This document shows positions 5,134 to 6,701 of a stretch of 6,701 nt of DNA, piece by piece (within the stretch, counting starts at the first letter, position 1; every line of letters begins with the position of its first letter). The DNA comes from an uncultured Clostridium sp. Its GTDB lineage: Bacteria > Bacillota > Clostridia > TANB77 > CAG-508. The stretch is taken from NCBI GenBank assembly GCA_947057875.1, contig CAMSEX010000067.1, positions 1 through 6,701 of the forward strand, written 5' to 3'. The position numbers and the translations under genes were made by a program. The notes under the pieces were generated by a model. It saw only the letters and a program-made list of their open reading frames with translations, had not been told where the DNA came from and did no database searches.

Positions 5134-5712
5134 ATGAAAAAGGAAAAATTAAAACATTCGATTTTGATTATTATGGCAGTAGCTTTGATTGGAATTGGTT
5201 ATTTAAATTATGATTATGAACCAACCATAGAAGTTGCAGCTATGGAAAATACAAGAAATGAAACATCATTGGGCGATGTGCAATTAGTCAATGCTAATTC
5301 AATAAAAGAGAATATTGTGCCAAATGAGCCAGAGAATGTGGCAGCCACAAATAGCAATAGCAAAAGTGATGAATATTTTTCTGCAACTAGAATTGAACGT
5401 GATACGATGTATTCGCAAATGTTAGAAACCTATCAAAAAATGGTGGATTCAAAAGAGATTTCTAATGAGCAAAAAGCGATTGCTATTCAAGAAATTAATC
5501 ATATTACCACCATCAAAAATGCGATAATGATTGCTGAAAATTTAATTAAAAACAAAAATTTTGAAGATGTGGTAATATTAGTCAGCAATGATAATGCAAG
5601 TGTGATTGTAAAATCGAGTAATTTGAACGCAGATCAGGTCGCACAAATCCAAAATATTGTTTGTCGTGAGTTGAATTTGGAATCGAGTCATATTACAATT
5701 AGTCAAAAATAG
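5134..5712 (+). CDS. spoIIIAH: Stage III sporulation protein AH
   Basis: A 192-residue bitopic protein: one membrane helix (about 9-25), a polar low-complexity linker (to about 85), then the YscJ/FliF-like ring-building domain (about 90-192) with 'QKAIAIQEINHI', 'AENLIKNKNFEDVVILVSND' and 'VIVKSSNLNADQVAQIQNIV'. In other spore formers this domain crosses the intermembrane space and binds forespore SpoIIQ, joining the two halves of the channel. The length is a little short of the B. subtilis protein (about 218) because the linker is short. AAGGAGGT at 5122-5129, overlapping the spoIIIAG stop, gives the start and suggests coupling: spoIIIAH translation could depend on ribosomes that have shifted frame and reached the true spoIIIAG stop. 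The frame is continuous and has no CGG. Confidence 0.95.
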   Translation: MKKEKLKHSILIIMAVALIGIGYLNYDYEPTIEVAAMENTRNETSLGDVQLVNANSIKENIVPNEPENVAATNSNSKSDEYFSATRIERDTMYSQMLETYQKMVDSKEISNEQKAIAIQEINHITTIKNAIMIAENLIKNKNFEDVVILVSNDNASVIVKSSNLNADQVAQIQNIVCRELNLESSHITISQK

Positions 5713-5734
5713 GAAACTTGCAAAAAAATTGCTA

Positions 5735-5764
5735 GCATATTTCACTTGTAAAAATCAATACTAT
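5735..5764 (+). promoter_or_regulatory. Candidate SigE-type promoter for the small Asn-rich protein
   Basis: GCATATT (5735-5741) matches the SigE -35 consensus KMATATT exactly. After 15 bases, AATACTAT (5757-5764) matches the -10 consensus CATACANT at all but two positions. Position and spacing suit a mother-cell promoter for the gene at 5849. Weak vegetative-like hexamers also occur here (TTGTAA 5746-5751 and TATAAA 5768-5773, 16 bases apart), so the sigma assignment is an inference. Confidence 0.45.
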
Positions 5765-5770
5765 AGTTAT

Positions 5771-5787
5771 AAAGTTTTGAAAACTTT
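5771..5787 (+). repeat. Inverted repeat in the spoIIIAH-downstream gap
   Basis: AAAGTTTT-G-AAAACTTT is a perfect inverted repeat, realistic as a 6-bp stem with a 5-base loop, followed by GTTTAAAA. It could be a weak end to the spoIIIA transcript, but the T run is too short to call a terminator. It begins with the same AAAGTTTT as the spoIIIAB-AC gap (2223-2230). Confidence 0.5.
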
Positions 5788-5795
5788 GTTTAAAA

Positions 5796-5817
5796 TGTGT
5801 GAAAATTTTTTCACACA
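5796..5817 (+). repeat. Hairpin in the 5' leader of the small Asn-rich gene
   Basis: TGTGTGAAAA-TT-TTTTCACACA is a perfect 10-bp inverted repeat (realistically 8 bp with a 6-base AT loop), 18 bases upstream of the GGGAGG ribosome binding site. It would lie in the leader if transcription starts after 5764. No T run follows on the plus strand. The TTTTCACACA arm is identical to 2264-2273. Confidence 0.65.
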
Positions 5818-5848
5818 GTATAGAAAAATGAACTTGGGAGGTTAGCAA

Positions 5849-6259
5849 ATGGCTAAGAAAATTTTTATGGCTTTTGCTATCATAATTCTTTCAGTATGTT
5901 GTTCAGTTTGTTTTGCAAGTGAAAATAACTCAAATGTTAATTTAGGAGAAGAAATTACAGATTCTTTAAATAAAACAGGAAATAGTGTAAGAAATGTAGC
6001 AGATGATGTGATGAATGGTGGAAAAGATAATGCGAAAAATAATCATAACGATAATCGTAATAACAACAATAATAATAATGCAAGAAGTATGACAAATGGT
6101 GCAGGTTATAATGCAGTAAGAACATCTGTAGAAGATGTCGCAAATGGAAATGCAAATATGTCTACAACAACATGGGTTTGGATTATTTTAGCAGTAGCAG
6201 CTATTGTCATTGTAGCAATGGTTTGGTACTATGCTGTTCAAGATAACAATAGAGATTAA
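5849..6259 (+). CDS. Small secreted, Asn-rich, C-terminally membrane-anchored protein of unknown function
   Basis: I do not recognise this 136-residue protein. It has a clear signal peptide (about 1-23, basic start, hydrophobic core, ending VCFA before SEN), a polar exported region with an Asn/Asp-rich tract (about 54-77, including seven consecutive Asn encoded by AAT/AAC triplets), and a C-terminal membrane helix (about 109-130) followed by the short tail QDNNRD. Predicted topology is therefore an extracytoplasmic middle with a membrane anchor. Three Cys (17, 18, 21) lie in the signal region, but no proper lipobox is present (Val precedes Cys17). The start is fixed by GGGAGG 7 bases upstream. 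The gene has its own putative SigE promoter and a terminator, and follows the spoIIIA operon, so a role in the mother-cell or forespore envelope during sporulation is a reasonable guess only. The frame is continuous and lacks CGG. Confidence 0.85.
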   Translation: MAKKIFMAFAIIILSVCCSVCFASENNSNVNLGEEITDSLNKTGNSVRNVADDVMNGGKDNAKNNHNDNRNNNNNNNARSMTNGAGYNAVRTSVEDVANGNANMSTTTWVWIILAVAAIVIVAMVWYYAVQDNNRD

Positions 6260-6269
6260 GAATAGTAAC

Positions 6270-6307
6270 AAAAAGTCACTAATTTAAGATTAGTGATTTT
6301 TTGTTTT
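6270..6307 (+). terminator. Rho-independent terminator
   Basis: TCACTAAT (6276-6283), loop TTAAG, ATTAGTGA (6289-6296), flanked by an A run upstream and T6GT4 downstream. It ends the transcript of the small gene, and probably any read-through from spoIIIA, before the hrcA promoter. The A/T flanks make it potentially bidirectional. Confidence 0.92.
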
Positions 6308-6390
6308 GCTAAAAAATATTAAAAATCTAGAGGAAATCTAGTAATTTATAATTAGTCAATAAAAAAATTTAACTTTTCCATAAAAAACTA

Positions 6391-6417
6391 TTGACAAATT
6401 TGAAATATGGGTATAAT
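6391..6417 (+). promoter_or_regulatory. SigA promoter of hrcA
   Basis: TTGACA (6391-6396) is an exact -35 box. TATAAT (6412-6417) follows after 15 bases; the overlapping TAATAT (6414-6419) gives the ideal 17 bases. Transcription would start around 6424, inside the CIRCE operator, which is the usual arrangement for repression by HrcA. Confidence 0.85.
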
Positions 6418-6420
6418 ATA

Positions 6421-6447
6421 TTAGCAGTCTAAGTTAATGACTGCTAA
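6421..6447 (+). promoter_or_regulatory. CIRCE operator, symmetric variant
   Basis: TTAGCAGTC-N9-GACTGCTAA is a perfect 9-9-9 inverted repeat between the -10 box and hrcA. The classical CIRCE is TTAGCACTC-N9-GAGTGCTAA; here position 7 of each arm is changed (C to G, with the matching G to C in the other arm), so symmetry is preserved. Location, arm length and spacing leave little doubt about its identity: HrcA would bind here and repress its own operon at low temperature. Confidence 0.93.
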
Positions 6448-6467
6448 TTTGTTTAAAGGAGTAAAAA

Positions 6468-6656
6468 ATGGCAGAAGATTTAGATAATCGAAAAAAGAGA
6501 ATTTTGCAAGCCATTATTGAAGAATATATTGAAACAGCAGAACCAGTTAGTTCAGGAAATCTAGTTAATGTGTTGGATTGTAGTAGTGCAACCATTCGTA
6601 ATGATATGGTTGAACTTGAACATATTGGTTTTTTGGAAAAAACACATACTTCAAGT
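6468..6656 (+). CDS. hrcA: Heat-inducible transcription repressor HrcA (5' part only)
   Basis: The first 63 codons of HrcA, the repressor that binds CIRCE and controls dnaK/groE chaperone operons. The winged-helix N-terminus is clear: 'RILQAIIEEYIETAEPVSSG' (11-30), 'SSATIRNDMVELE' (39-51) and 'GFLEKTHTSS' (54-63). The family continues HTS-(S/A)-G-R-(I/V)-P, but the natural sequence stops after codon 63 and adapter sequence follows. The frame stays open through the adapter, so automatic callers would add 15 false residues (starting RSEEHTSELQ). AAAGGAGT 5 bases upstream fixes the ATG start. The gene has its own SigA promoter and CIRCE; grpE, dnaK and dnaJ would be expected downstream. Confidence 0.96.
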
Positions 6657-6701
6657 AGATCGGAAGAGCACACGTCTGAACTCCAGTCACCTCTCGTCAT
6701 C
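6657..6701. other. Illumina TruSeq-type adapter and index (artefact)
   Basis: 6657-6690 is the 34-base TruSeq read-1 adapter (beginning AGATCGGAAGAGC, ending CCAGTCAC). It is followed by an 8-base index-like CTCTCGTC (6691-6698) and ATC, the first bases of the constant region after the index. This is library contamination that should be trimmed; it is not part of the genome. Confidence 0.98.

Noticed and set aside
5771..5817. A proper terminator for spoIIIA after spoIIIAH
   Set aside because: The inverted repeats lack an adjacent T run on the plus strand; the first clear terminator is at 6270-6307, so spoIIIA may read through into the small gene.
5897..5911. Lipoprotein lipobox in the small Asn-rich protein (LSVC)
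   Set aside because: Val precedes the Cys where Gly, Ala or Ser is needed; an ordinary signal peptide ending VCFA fits better.
5955..6155. Minus-strand reading frame rich in His, Tyr and Phe
   Set aside because: It is the reverse reading of the AT-rich Asn tract, with low-complexity composition and no promoter or ribosome binding site. The other minus-strand frames inside spoIIIAD, AE and AG were dismissed for the same reasons.
6434..6700. Minus-strand reading frame covering the hrcA start
   Set aside because: It begins in adapter sequence and is antisense to a clear hrcA.

Overview
The window comes from a low-GC, endospore-forming Bacillota, most likely an uncultivated or gut Clostridia-like lineage. 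The evidence is a complete eight-gene spoIIIA sporulation operon, strong AGGAGG-type ribosome binding sites, AT-rich spacers and a CIRCE/hrcA heat-shock locus. The last 45 bases are not biological: they are an Illumina TruSeq-type adapter plus index, so this is an untrimmed contig end, probably from a draft or metagenome assembly.

Layout. 3-95: last 30 codons of an S1-domain protein, most likely polynucleotide phosphorylase (pnp), followed by a strong terminator. 154-585 (minus strand): a Nudix hydrolase with a perfect-consensus vegetative promoter. 781-5712: spoIIIAA, AB, AC, AD, AE, AF, AG and AH in the canonical order, all on the plus strand, with 1-base overlaps (AA/AB and AC/AD) or short gaps. 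5849-6259: a small secreted or membrane-anchored Asn-rich protein of unknown function, preceded by a SigE-like promoter and followed by a terminator. 6391-6656: hrcA promoter, a variant CIRCE operator and the first 63 codons of hrcA, cut off by adapter.

How the genes work together. SpoIIIAA (cytoplasmic ATPase) and SpoIIIAB-AH (membrane and intermembrane proteins) build the mother-cell half of the mother cell-to-forespore channel, the 'feeding tube' or A-Q complex needed for late forespore gene expression. All eight are recognisable here.

The main discovery candidate: three of the eight genes (spoIIIAD, spoIIIAF, spoIIIAG) are not continuous. Each needs a +1 frameshift to give a full-length protein with the family's C-terminal part. 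In each, the zero-frame codon at the shift is CGG. I scanned every gene in the window (about 1,950 codons): these three are the only in-frame CGG codons. Other Arg codons (AGA, AGG, CGT, CGC, CGA) occur normally in uninterrupted reading frames. The sites share the core G-CGG-(A/G), with the upstream codon ending in G. This suggests that in this organism CGG is not an ordinary arginine codon but triggers +1 frameshifting or is read as a quadruplet CGGN. Independent sequencing errors or pseudogene mutations would not be expected to fall on every CGG and nowhere else.
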